From Posidonia oceanica (taxonomy: Eukaryota; Streptophyta; Magnoliopsida; Alismatales; Posidoniaceae), in the NCBI GenBank assembly GCA_037176725.1, contig JAZBRS010000059.1, forward strand, positions 9,845,001 to 9,909,000: DNA of 64,000 bases. Direction: 5' to 3'. Below are positions 1 to 10,749 of this stretch, piece after piece; within the stretch, counting starts at the first letter, position 1, and every line of letters begins with the position of its first letter. Below the pieces are notes generated by a model. That model ran no database searches and was not told where the DNA came from. It saw only the letters and a program-made list of their open reading frames with translations. The position numbers and the translations under genes were made by a program.

Positions 1-474
1 ACTCCGTACGCTGAGGGCGCTCAAGCATCCACCCGAGCATATCCATCCATTCAAGCATACTCATCCATCTAAGCATACTACTCATCTTCATAAGCATATC
101 ACCTGCATCATGCATACATGCATCTTCTTTCATTCCTTTCCTCTTCCATCAATCTCTCCCGCTCTGCAATGCGCTTTGGCCCTGAGACAGTACTCCTCCC
201 CAGCAGAGCGCATTGACGACACTCAAAGCTGCGCCGGTCCAGATCACCTGCCGGCCCTCGCCCCCGCATTCGCCGGACTGCTGCCAATCCCCTTTGTTTA
301 TTTGTGCTTAATTGCTATGTTCTGTTATCAACTGCTGAATGCATATGGAACTACATTTTCAGTCTCAGCTTCTGCTTGTTGTCAAAGATTATATGCCTGC
401 GAGATCTGACTGTTTATTGATAGCAGGTACCTCAAGCCTTGCAGTAATCAGCCTGTCTTCTGCAATCAAGTATA
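1..474 (+). other. Non-coding stretch upstream of the extra ORF (element A)
   Basis: Similar to 32495-32964 in element C, with small indels. An upstream reading frame (339-560) looks like an N-terminal extension of the extra ORF, but an indel just before the ATG at 475 puts the two copies in different frames there. The stretch is therefore read as untranslated. No other feature is seen. Confidence 0.6.
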
Positions 475-1677
475 ATGGATTTTCCTACTCTGCTGACTCC
501 CGCACATTGCTCGGAAACCCTGCGAGAATGGATCGGCAGGCTCACTCAAGTAGACTGTGAAAAGTTGCGCCTGTGGGGCATACCAACCAAGCTGCTAAAG
601 GCTGCTGATGTGGAGGTCAGCCGCCACCTTCTGTGTGCCGCCGCGAGATTCTGGAAGCCGGCGCATCATGTCTTCCGCTTCAACAAAACTGAGCTGACAC
701 CTACACTGGAAGAGGTGCGTCGGATTTGCGGCTTTTCAAAGATCTTGGGGCCGCCTATCTTTATGAGGTGCGACGGATATCTCCGGGTCCTGAGCCAACT
801 GACTGGGCTCTCCACTCAAGCCTGCCAACAGAAGCTAATCTGCACCAATGGACCAGAGCCTATGCTTCGCCTTGCACACTTTGATGATATCTTGAACAAG
901 CGTGCTGACCTCGGAGATGAGCTGTGGCTCCGAGGATTCGTCATCCGCTTCCTGGGCGAACTAATCTTTACTCATGGCCGACTGACAGTGGCCATCGAGG
1001 TCGCAGAAATTGCACTAGCTGTGGTGACCCAGCACATAGATCTGGCACCAGTTGTCTTGGCAGAGACATATCGCGGGCTGGACCGCATTTCTCATCGCTG
1101 CCGCCACTTCCATGGTTGCGGAGCACTTATACAAGTCTGGCTGACCGCGCACTTAGAGATGGACATCCTGCGCCCTCAAGTGCATGCTTTCGAAGCCTAC
1201 TGCAGCAGCGCCTGTACCAGAGCAGACAAGAGCGTCAAAGACGAGTACGAGAGGCTGTCAGCACTGACTGACGACACTGTGATCTGGCGCATCGTTCCCT
1301 CTGCAGCAGAGCCGTTCACAATCTTCTTCAGCGCGCGTGACACGCGGCTGATCATTCTTCCAGGCTTCACAGCAGGCGTAGAGTACCATCCAATCAGGGT
1401 CATGCGCCAGTTCGGCTTCCGGCAGGGCGCCTTCATTGACAGTACAGCGCCCGAGCTTCTACAGACTTATCCTCTCAGCACCACTGCCCCGACCAAGAAG
1501 CTTGCTAATCTGATGCAGCACGGGGTCCAATCTACAGACGTTGCAGCTGTGAGAGGTACTGGATGCACTCCTGATTATGAAGCCGAAGTCCGACAGCTCT
1601 GGCCAATCACTGAAGTTCCGCCAGGCGGCCCCTTATTCCCCGACTCCAGGCAGCCAAAGAAGGCCCGGGTTGACTAG
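475..1677 (+). CDS. Extra ORF, DUF7745-like (PMD-related) protein, element A copy
   Basis: A 400-residue protein. The N-terminal third has the pattern typical of plant DUF7745 proteins: a short helix-rich lead, then residues around 60-90 reading ARFWKPAHHVFRF and ELTPTLEEV. The C-terminus is basic (KKARVD) and could be a nuclear signal (inference). I see no catalytic motif, zinc finger or membrane segment. The ATG at 475 is chosen because homology with the copy at 32965 starts there and the upstream frames differ. It lies downstream of where pol ends in element C and upstream of the hairpin arrays, in the same orientation as pol. Tat-lineage elements are known to carry additional ORFs between pol and the 3' LTR; their role is not established. 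The frame is intact, unlike the element C copy, which stops 26 residues early. Confidence 0.8.
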   Translation: MDFPTLLTPAHCSETLREWIGRLTQVDCEKLRLWGIPTKLLKAADVEVSRHLLCAAARFWKPAHHVFRFNKTELTPTLEEVRRICGFSKILGPPIFMRCDGYLRVLSQLTGLSTQACQQKLICTNGPEPMLRLAHFDDILNKRADLGDELWLRGFVIRFLGELIFTHGRLTVAIEVAEIALAVVTQHIDLAPVVLAETYRGLDRISHRCRHFHGCGALIQVWLTAHLEMDILRPQVHAFEAYCSSACTRADKSVKDEYERLSALTDDTVIWRIVPSAAEPFTIFFSARDTRLIILPGFTAGVEYHPIRVMRQFGFRQGAFIDSTAPELLQTYPLSTTAPTKKLANLMQHGVQSTDVAAVRGTGCTPDYEAEVRQLWPITEVPPGGPLFPDSRQPKKARVD

Positions 1678-1929
1678 GCCCTTGTGCGACCATCATGTGG
1701 CCTTCTTTCAAATTGTGCTGTACATTTCTGGCCTGCCGCAGGCATTGTACTCACCAAGATCATATCAATGAAAACTGTTTCTGCTTTCTGCTTGCACATC
1801 AAGACTCTTTGCTACATTGCATATCATCATCATCATTATCTTGGGCCCTCTAATCAGACTTGCAGACATCCCAACGCGGCCAAGTCCTCAGCACCCAATC
1901 CGGAGCCTAGAGCATCTGCAGGCCCGCGA

Positions 1930-2650
1930 CACTCAGCTCCGCTGTCCGACGTCCCCAGCTGGTCATCCCCGGCTGGACCACTGTCCTCTGCGGGCTGGCA
2001 CCCCAAACTGCCCGGCGAAAGGTCCGTCAACCTGTCATCCTCCTCAGCTGTTCATCCTCAGCTGAGTCCCTTGCGGGCTGGCACCCCAAACTGCTCGGCG
2101 ATGGGTTCGTCAACCTATCATCCATCCACTCGATTATCTATCTTTGTACCCTGATGCCAGGGGCGCATCGGCCATGCCCTGGTATCATCCTGATACCAGG
2201 GGCATCTTTTGGCCGCCCTGTGGTATCATCCCCAGCTGATCATCCCCAGCTGAGTTCTCTGCGGGCTGGCACCCCGAACTGCCCGGCGAAAGGTCCGTCA
2301 ACCTGACACTCTTCTCGACTGGTCATCCCCAGTCGAGTCCCCAGTTGGTCGCCCCCAGCTGGATCATTATCTCTGCGGGCTGGCACCCCAAACTGCTCGG
2401 CGAAAGGTCCGTCAACCTGACACTCTTCTCGGCTGGTCATCCCCAGCTGAGTCCCCAGCTGATCGCCCTCAGCTGAGTCCCTTGCGGGCTGGTACCCCAA
2501 ACTACTCGTCTGACAAGCACGACACTCTTGTCATCACTCTCTGCTTTCGATGCCATGGACGCGCTGGCCAACCCCTGGTGTCATCCTGACACCAGGGGCA
2601 TCTTTTAATCGCCCCATGGTATCATTCTCTCCCCCTTTCCCCTATGACGT
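1930..2650 (+). repeat. Long-stem hairpin cluster (element A)
   Basis: Repeated units of 80-120 bp combine a GGGCTGGCACCCCAAACTG block, a GGTCCGTCAACCT block and CAGCTG-type inverted repeats such as CTCGACTGG/CCAGTCGAG near 2315-2340. Two strong hairpins flank a third segment: CCCTGGTATCA/TGATACCAGGG (2177-2187 with 2191-2201) and CCCCTGGTGTCA/TGACACCAGGGG (2572-2583 with 2587-2598). These two differ by a paired A-T to G-C change. A further hairpin, around TATGACG/CGTCAT, lies near 2642-2662. Confidence 0.8.
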
Positions 2651-2769
2651 TCCTGGCGTCATGGGGATGGTTTCTTCTCATCATTCCCTTACCCCTTCTT
2701 TGCCGGTCGATAAGTCCGATATCTTATCATTCTCATCATTCCCTTACCCCTTCTTTGCCGGCCGATAAT

Positions 2770-3640
2770 TCCGATATCTTATCATTCTCATCATGATCTC
2801 ATCCCCCTCTTTAGCTTAACTTCTTATCATGATCTCATCCCCCTCTTTAGCTTAACTTCTTATCATGATCTCATCCCCCATTTAGCTTAACTTCTTATCA
2901 TGATCTCATCCCCCTCTTTAGCTTAACTTCTTATCATGATCTCATCCCCCTCTTTAGCTTAACTTCTTATCATGATCTCATCCCCCTCTTTAGCTTAATT
3001 TCTCATCACGATCTCATCCCCCATTTAGCTTAACTTCTTATCATGATCTCATCCCCCTCTTTAGCTTAACTTCTTATCATGATCTCATCCCCCTCTTTAG
3101 CTTAATTTCTCATCACGATCTCATCCCCCATTTAGCTTAACTTCTTATCATGATCTCATCCCCTTCTTTAGCTTAACTTCTTATCATGATCTCATCCCCC
3201 TCTTTAGCTTAATTTCTCATCATGATCTCATCCCCCTCTTTAGCTTAACTTCTTATCATGATCTCATCCCCCTCTTTAGCTTAATTTCTCATCATGATCT
3301 CATCCCCCTCTTTAGCTTAACTTCTCATCATGATCTCATCCCCCTATTTAGCTTAATTTCTCATCATGATCTCATCTCCCTCTTTAGATCAATTTCTCAT
3401 CATGATCTCATCTCCCTCTTTAGATTAATTTCTCATCATGATCTCATCCCCCTCTTTAGATTAATTTCTCATCATGATCTCATCCCCCTCTTTAGCTTAA
3501 CTTCTTATCATGATCTCATCCCCCTCTTTAGCTTAACTTCTTATCATGATCTCATCCCCCTCTTTAGTTTAATTTAATTTCTCATCATGATCTCATCCCC
3601 CTCTTTAGATCAACTTCTCATCATTACCTCATCCCCTCTT
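2770..3640 (+). repeat. 36-bp minisatellite (element A)
   Basis: About two dozen head-to-tail copies of a unit of roughly 36 bp built from TTCTTATCATGATCTCATCC and CCCTCTTTAGCTTAA, with small variants (CTCATCA for CTTATCA, ATTTAG for CTTTAG). Each unit holds the palindrome ATCATGAT. It is flanked on both sides by a GCCGGCCGATAAGTCCGATA hairpin segment (GATAAG with CTTATC). No coding potential. Confidence 0.9.
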
Positions 3641-3689
3641 TGCCGGCCGATAAGTCCGATATCTTATCATTCTCATCATGATCTTGCCC

Positions 3690-3880
3690 CCTCTTATCAA
3701 TCTATCAATCACTCGTGCTAGGCTGATATCCGAAACTATCAATCTATCAATCACTCGTGCTAGGCTGATATCCGAAACTATCTCAGGCTGATATTCCTAA
3801 ACTATCATCTATCAATCACTCGTGCTAGGCTGATATCCGAAACTATCTCAGGCTGATAATCCTAAACTATCTTCTGGTCG
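3690..3880 (+). repeat. Short tandem repeat with GCTGATATCCGAAACTATC (element A)
   Basis: Three to four units of AATCACTCGTGCTAGGCTGA followed by TATCCGAAACTATC. GATA and TATC can pair across the centre. It forms the transition into the larger hairpin array. Confidence 0.8.
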
Positions 3881-3889
3881 ATCCATGGT

Positions 3890-4800
3890 CGGCCTGCAGT
3901 TGTGTTATACGGCTGACATCCAGTAACTGTCCCTCGTAATTGCACTTTTCCAGTTGATAGGTCTGTAAACTATCCACCGGTTGACAGGACCGTAAACTGT
4001 CGCTCCAGTTGATAGGTCTGTAAACTATCGCGTGCAATTACGTTATACGGCTGACATCCAGTAACTGTCCCTTGCAATTGCGGTTTCCAGTTGATAGGTC
4101 TGTAAACTATCCTCCAGTTGATAGGTCTGTAAACTATCCACCGGTTGACAGGACCGTAAACTATCGTTAGGCTGATACTCCTAAACTATCACCAGTAATT
4201 GCATTATACGGCTGATATCCAGTAACTATCCCTCATCATTGCGCGTTTCCAGTTGATAGGTCTGTAAACTATCCGCCGGTTGACAGGACCGTAAACTGTC
4301 GCTCCAGTTGATAGGTCTGTAAACTATCCACCAGTTGGTAGGACTGTAAACTACCACGCGCAATCATGTTATACGGCTGACATCCAGTAACTGTCCCTCG
4401 CAATGCCGTTTCCAGTTGATAGGACTGTAAACTATCCTCCAGTTGATAGGTCTGTAAACTATCCGCCGGTTGACAGGACCGTAAACTGTCATTCCAGATG
4501 ATAGACTGTAAACTATCCGGCATTGCGTTATACGGTTGATATCCAGTAACTATCCCTCATGGTTTGTGGGTTCCAGTTGATAGGCCTGTAAACTATCCTC
4601 CAGTTGATAGGTCTGTAAACTATCCACCGGTTGACAGGACCGTAAACTGTCGTTAGGCTGATACTCCTAAACTATCACCCACAACCATGTTATACGGCTG
4701 ATATCCAGTAACTATCACTCACAACTGCTCCGGTTGACAGGACCGTAAACTGTCACTCCTGGTTGATAGGACCGTAAACTATCCGGACGATAAGCCCGTC
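3890..4800 (+). repeat. Array of short hairpins with covarying stems (element A)
   Basis: About 19 units of the form 5-bp arm, 9-nt loop ending GTAAA, 5-bp arm, mixed with units ending CCAGTAAC. Stems change on both sides together: GATAG/CTATC (3956-3960 with 3970-3974), GACAG/CTGTC (3983-3987 with 3997-4001) and GGTAG/CTACC (4337-4341 with 4351-4355). GACATCCAGTAACTGTC and GATATCCAGTAACTATC show the same in the second unit type. A few units have one broken pair, for example GACAG/CTATC near 4150. The last unit is GATAAG/CTTATC at the array's right edge. Confidence 0.9.
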
Positions 4801-5283
4801 ACCTTATCATTTTTTTCTCCTTTTCGGTGTGACCTTGTCCCAGGAAGACGAAGTCACGCACCCCCTTTCTGCGATAGGAGAGTTGGCCTCTCTCCCCTCG
4901 CACCCTTCTTTCCTGCTAGCTTGCTCCCCAGGCAGGGACCAGCTGCACCCTGTTTTCCTTCACTTTGTTGTGCAAGTCTGGCCTCCCTACCGGACATTCG
5001 CACCACATCGCACCTTTTTATCATTTTCTTTGCATCATCTCAGCACTTTCTTAGCTAGCACCGCATATCACTTTAGCATCATCAAGCATTACTTGCACAG
5101 CATCAGCATTTTCTTATAGCTGCACTAACTTTTATACTAACTCTTGCACTGCATTTAGCATATCACATACAGCACAGCATCCATCTGCACTGGCATCTTG
5201 CATTGCGGCAACGGGCTACGACCTTCGGTGCATCCGCCGAATAAGTAGCTCACGCCCATAGCAACCCGCTGCTCCCGCCGGTC
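4801..5283 (+). other. Spacer between hairpin array and PPT (element A)
   Basis: Matches 37371-37860 in element C. I see no conserved reading frame, repeat or RNA gene. Confidence 0.6.
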
Positions 5284-5367
5284 AGATGGGGTGTCTTGTC
5301 AACCCTGAGCAGCGGCCGCGCTCCGCTTGCCCTAGCTCAGGGAGGGGCATCTGTTGACACCCCATCT
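5284..5367 (+). promoter_or_regulatory. Polypurine tract within a stem spanning the internal/U3 junction (element A)
   Basis: The PPT (AGGGAGGGG, 5339-5347, then CATC) directly precedes the LTR start TGTTGACACC at 5352. Pairing is possible on both sides: AGATGGGGT (5284-5292) with ACCCCATCT (5359-5367), GTCAAC (5298-5303) with GTTGAC (5353-5358), and CCCTGAGC (5303-5310) with GCTCAGGG (5335-5342). Most of the PPT is left in a bulge. PPTs prime plus-strand DNA synthesis in LTR elements. Confidence 0.85.
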
Positions 5368-7066
5368 TGGCAGGCTTGGACCCTTGGAGCCCTCCTGGTA
5401 ATTGCTGGATCAAACCCCAACCAAACCCTAACCCTAATCCTCCTCTCTACCCTTCAAAAACAGCCCATTTTGACCTAAACCTTTACCCCCCTTCCCAACC
5501 TCAAAACCTAACCAAAATCCATAGGAAAACCCACCACTATCCACTCAACAAACCTACCCAAAGACTAAGGAATTTTCAAACCTAACCCATTCCCAAAAAC
5601 CCTAGAAAACTTAGGAGAAACTATCCTTTTTCTACACCTGGGAACCCCTCCAAAACCCCCTTAGAATCAAACCAAAACTTTAGAACCAAGACTTCAAACC
5701 CTAGACTACCCACTCACCAATTCTCACCTCATTCCAAGACCATTAAGACCCTCTTTCACCCAAATTATCCTTTTCTCTCTCTAGGATTATCATTTTCTCT
5801 CTCCTCTCTCTCTCCTGATTATCATCTCTCTTTCCATCCCTTTCTTATCCTTTTTCTGGTCTGGCTGTGGGCCCCCTCTGTGCTTCTATCCTTCCTCTAT
5901 CTTATCCCTATTTTTACTTCATTTTTAATATTTTTTTCTGAATTTTAAAAAATCGTTTTCTTCCAACCTATCTCTTTTCCTCTTATCTCCCTCTTTTTCC
6001 ATTTCTTTCCTCCTTCCCTTTTCCTTTTCTCCCTCTTGCAAAAATCCACAAAAACCCATAAAAATCTGCAAAACCTCAAAACATAAAATAAACAAATCAG
6101 AACCCTAAGAAAAACAATTAAAAAACATTAAACAAGCAATTAAGAACTTAAACTTAACTAAAACAAGCTAAAAAGAAAACTAAACATGCAAACTAAAAAA
6201 TGCAAAACAAATCAAAAGAAAAACACTGAAAAATCAAGGAAAAAGCTAAAATAAAATCAAAACCCACCAAAGGTAAAAACCCATCAGAAGAATTAAAAAA
6301 CAAACCCAGAAAGAAGAATTAAAAAATCAAATACTAAAACAAGTAATTAAGGAAGGCAAAAGACCTAACCTAATAAACATAAGAAAAACAAGTTAAAAAA
6401 TTAATTAAAAAAGAAAAGAAAAACACATCTGAAAGACCTAAAAAACACCCTATCAAACCAAAAAAATCCAACTAAAAACTTCAAGAAAAATCAACAAAAT
6501 AAAAATCAAAACACAACTTAAAAGACTTAAGAAGGAAAAAACCCTAAAAAGACTAAAACTTAAGAACCTAAAACCAACCCTAATTAATACGAAATAAATC
6601 CTAAAAAAATCCTAATCAATATTCTAAGTGTCCAACAAGGGAAATACAATTTTTTAAAAACAATTTAAAAAAGGTTTAACAAACATTTAATCAAGTGAAA
6701 ACCAATTAAAAACAAAACCAAAATCCTAAAACCCTAATCAAGCCCAAAACACATTAATCAACTCAAAATGACCATTAAAAATCTTAATTAAAATCCTAAT
6801 CTACAGCAAAACTCTTCTAATACTTTTATTTATTTTTAGTTTATTTTTACCTAATTTTATTTCCCTATTCTACCCTCTCTTTCTTTCTTCCTTCTCTTTT
6901 TCTTTCTTTCTTTTCCTTACTGGGCCCATCAGCCCATTCCTCCTTTTCCTTTTTATTTTTCTCGGCCCGCACGGTCCGGCCCACGCCTTCCTCTCCCTCC
7001 TTCTTCCTCCTCTCCTCCTCTGTGTTTTTCTCCACCAGCTTCTTCCCGCGGCCAGCTGCACAGTCC

Positions 7067-7262
7067 TCCCTCTCCTTTTTAAATTTCAAGCTCCCTCTCC
7101 ATCAGATCATGCAACAGCAGCCCGCCGCTCTCTCATCTCTCAGCGCCTTTTCCGGAGGCTTTGAATGCCGGTCGACTCGCCGACATCCATCGCGTCTGCT
7201 GCAGTGCCGCCGATGAGTTTGAATTCAGCAGCGCGCCAGCAGCAGCTCCTCCTGATATAAGC
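7067..7262 (+). promoter_or_regulatory. Candidate LTR core promoter (element A)
   Basis: This block differs from its counterpart at 17027-17222 at about two positions, while sequence just downstream is strongly diverged. It ends with TGATATAAG, a plausible TATA box. Conservation up to that box and loss of it beyond suggests a promoter, but no transcript data are available. Confidence 0.4.
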
Positions 7263-10239
7263 CCTTTCTTCCTTCAATTTCGCGAGGGATCAGAGAGAGA
7301 GGAACGACCATCAGTGCGAGTAGTCAGAGAGAGCAAGCCACCTGAGAGTTATCAGACCAGAATTTCACTTCTTCCCCACCTGTGCGACCCGTTCTCCCTT
7401 CTTCCTCTTCATCCTTCCAGTTCAGGAGAGAGCAGAAGAGAGTTCGAGAGTCCAGTGCATCCCGGAGAAGCCACCCAATCCCAGAGCAGTCCCCTCCTGA
7501 AACCTCTCCCATTCCTTCCTCAAAACTCAGCAGACTCTTCCCCTTCTTTTCCAATAAACCAACACCCTTCCTGACCTTCATCCTTCTCCCAATTCCTTCC
7601 CCAAGTTCACCCAGAAACCCAGTCATTTCCCAGCATCGTTCCCCAGCCATTCCACCACCTAACCTGCCCTGAAACACCACCTGAAGCCAACCGCAACCCA
7701 ACACAACCCACCAGACAATTCCCCTCACCACAGCCTGCTGCTTCCTTCCAGACTCCACCCAGAAATCCACCAAACATCCACCTTTCCAGAGCCTCCGACA
7801 GCAAACCAAACCATCCACCACAGACCTTAAACTCCACTTCAAACACCTAACCTTGTTTCTGTCAGAAATCAACCCAGACCTCAAATTCCCCTCCACTCGC
7901 ACCAGAAACCTTCTCCGAGCATCCAGATCGACTCCTCAGACCCCCAGCTTCCTCCCGGAGGGTTCCACTCCACCGGACGAGCAGCAACAACCCCCCCGGC
8001 CTCCGGCTGCCATCCTGAACCCACAATCTACCGGATCTCCCTCCAGTCTTCGCAGCTCACGTCTGACCACCTGGGAAGCTCCGGAGGATCGTTCTGAGGC
8101 GACTCCAGCCCTCGTGAGCCGCTGGAAGTCTCCCCTGCAACCGGACGACGACCACCGGCCAACTCCGACACTGCCGAGGTCGGGAGCGCCTTCCGGACAC
8201 GATCACAGGTACCACTCGCTCCCCCCTCTCTCTCTCCTCCTCCTGCTGCTTCTCCGCTAGTCAGAACCGAGTTCCGGGCATCCCAGACGCAATTGCAGTT
8301 CGCCGGACAGTTCTCCTTCTCCGGCGCCGGCTGCTGTTCCTCCGGACGCTCCGACCAGCAGAAAGGTCTCCAGATCGTTCCCAGAGCTCCGGACGGTCGC
8401 CGGCCACGCCCTCCGCCAGTCCCGCGCATCCTCAGCCTCCCCTGTCGGCGGCCACGAGCTCTGGAAGCTTTATGCTACAGTGCTCGTCGCCGTCGACGAG
8501 CTACTGTTCATTTATTTCTTTTGTTATATAGTTTTAGGTGTAAATATTGCATATCTGCCTTAAGTTTTTCAATTTTTGCACTTTAGTCCTTCTGTCTTCA
8601 TTTCAGCTTAGTTTTTAATTAAAAACTATGCCCAATTGCAGCTTTTATTTATGTTTTTTTAGTATTTGCTTTTCAGTCCTATTACTGTGCCTTTTAGTTA
8701 TAAAAAGTTTGGGTTTAGCCCCTCTGCTTTCGTTTATTGCATATAGGTCCTGCAGTAGATTATTTAATTTAATTGCATATAGTTTACCTTATAATATTGC
8801 ATTTCAGCCCCCTGTAATTTACTGTTTTTGCATGTAGATCCATTGCACTGTAGAACTTAGGGCTTATTTTCTTATTTTGCATACTGCATTGCATTTTCAA
8901 CCTTCTGCTTTTGCATATTTGCATTTAGGTCCACTTTAAATGGACAGTAACTCTTGCATGCATTTTTAGCTTATTATATTGCATTTTTAACCTCGTATTT
9001 TCCAAAAATCACACTGTAGTCCTGTCCCCTATTTTTCAGAGCATGTTTTCCATACTAAATTGCATTTTTAGCCCCTGCATGATTTCAAAATCACACATAG
9101 GTCCTTGCATCTCTTAAAAGATCATGTGAAAAGACCATTTTGCCCCTAGGTTGCATTCTAGCTCCTCTGCCTACCAAATTGCATATAGACCTTCCACTAG
9201 TATTCCCAGACTCCCCAGAACCTTGTTTTCTGGAAAATTTGCATTTTAGACCCCAGTTTTTCCAAAATTGCTTTCTGATCCCTTTCTGTTTTCAAAACCT
9301 CTTTTAATGCATACCCTCTTTTCAAAACAACTTTCTGAGCCTAGTTTTTTGCCAAATAGACCTCTGTCTTCCCCTGTTTTCAAAATCCTTTCCCATGGAA
9401 CCCTGTTTCCTGGGAAATTTGCATTTTTAGCCCCTTTTCTTTTTCAAAATGCCTCCTGAGCTCCTAGCTTTTCCCAGTTTCTTATCATTGCTTTTTCTTG
9501 CTTTTGCATGCATCCTGCACTCATTTAGTCCTGCATTTTATCATCTTTCTGCATACACCAAGCACTTTTAGCTCCCTTCCACTTGGGAGGACCTTTTTGC
9601 ACACCCCTAGGACCTCCTGAACACCTAGATCTGTTCTTCTCCCCTGTTCTGGCCCTTCTGCCTTGAAGCTGCGATATCTTCCAATCCGACCGTTGGATCT
9701 TCTCAAGTAAGCTGCCCAGGCGACCGCAGCGAAGCGCTCTTCAGCATGGACCAGACAAATTTCAGATCAGGCTCCTGGATTTCCAAGTACGTTCTCCTGA
9801 ACCCCTGCATTGCATACATTTGCATGCCATTTGCACAGTTTTCCGTGTTTTCGCTTTCTGCCTCTTTGAGCATGTAGAATAGGGCTTCCCCTTTCTGCTT
9901 GAATCTTCCAATCTCCATTTCGCGTATTCCTGTGTGTTTTGTGTTGTGTTTTCCCTGGATTTGCCACTTAATGTGACTTTCCTCCCCCTTTTCCACGATC
10001 CGATCGCATCGCGAGCTTTGGGCAGCATGCGAGACACACCGTGGAACGGTTTAGTGGGAAACAGTCGCTAAGAGGTGGTGATCCCTCCGTTTGCACACTC
10101 TCCCCTCTGTAGGTCTTCACACCTACTCTGAGTGGTCCCGAACAACGTCTGTTCTTACACACACGTTGTTTTGCCTCCCCTTTGGCCGCTTCTGATCCTT
10201 TCTGCATCCTTGCATTCGCATGGCTTTTCCGTGGTTTTT

Positions 10240-10530
10240 GCTTCGCTGTTTTGGCACCGTTTCGCGTGCCCGCTCTCGCTTTTGCACCGTTTCGCGTGCC
10301 CTTCTGTTTTCTTGCCTTGTTTTGTGCGCTGCCTTGTTTTCCCGCTTGTTTTGCGTGCCGGTTTCGTTCTTTTGCACCGTTTTGCGTGCCATTCTGTTTT
10401 CTTGTCTTGTCTTGCGTGCCGTTTTCGCTCTTTTGCATCGTTTTGCGTGCCTTTCTTGTTTCTCGCCTTGTTTTGCGTGTTTTACGCCGTTTTCCCTCGC
10501 ATGTCGATTGCATTGCATGGTTTCCTCGTT
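10240..10530 (+). repeat. GTTTTGCGTGCC minisatellite in the LTR (element A)
   Basis: Degenerate tandem units of 50-65 bp built around CGTTTTGCGTGCC and GTTTTCTTGTCTTGTTTTGCG. The same array is at about 20380-20690 and 42999-43309 in the element C LTRs with different unit numbers and sequence. Confidence 0.8.
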
Positions 10531-10749
10531 GTTTTGCTTTCTCGCCTGCATTTGCATATAGGGCTGTGATGCTTACTGTCTGGAGTTCTCACGAGCTAGG
10601 TTTCGCCTAATTCGGAACACAGACAGCGTAGCTGAGCACTTAGAGAGCACGTTTACTTCCTTGCTTTGTTTCTTCCCACTTAGAGCACACCTTGAGCATT
10701 CATTCAGGCATTTATAGGCACATAGGCATTCAATCCTGCATTTTCCTGC

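Noticed and set aside
2770..3640. CRISPR array
   Set aside because: Units are contiguous with no unique spacers, and the context is a plant retrotransposon.
6865..7089. Lys/Glu-rich antisense frames in the A LTR (also 16754-17020, 39375-39641)
   Set aside because: By-product of the pyrimidine-rich LTR section; low complexity.
9968..10610. Long overlapping frames on both strands in the LTR (also 20067-20756, 42686-43375)
   Set aside because: They lie across the GTTTTGCGTGCC minisatellite, are Phe/Cys-rich or Lys/Arg-rich with no known family, and differ between LTR subfamilies.
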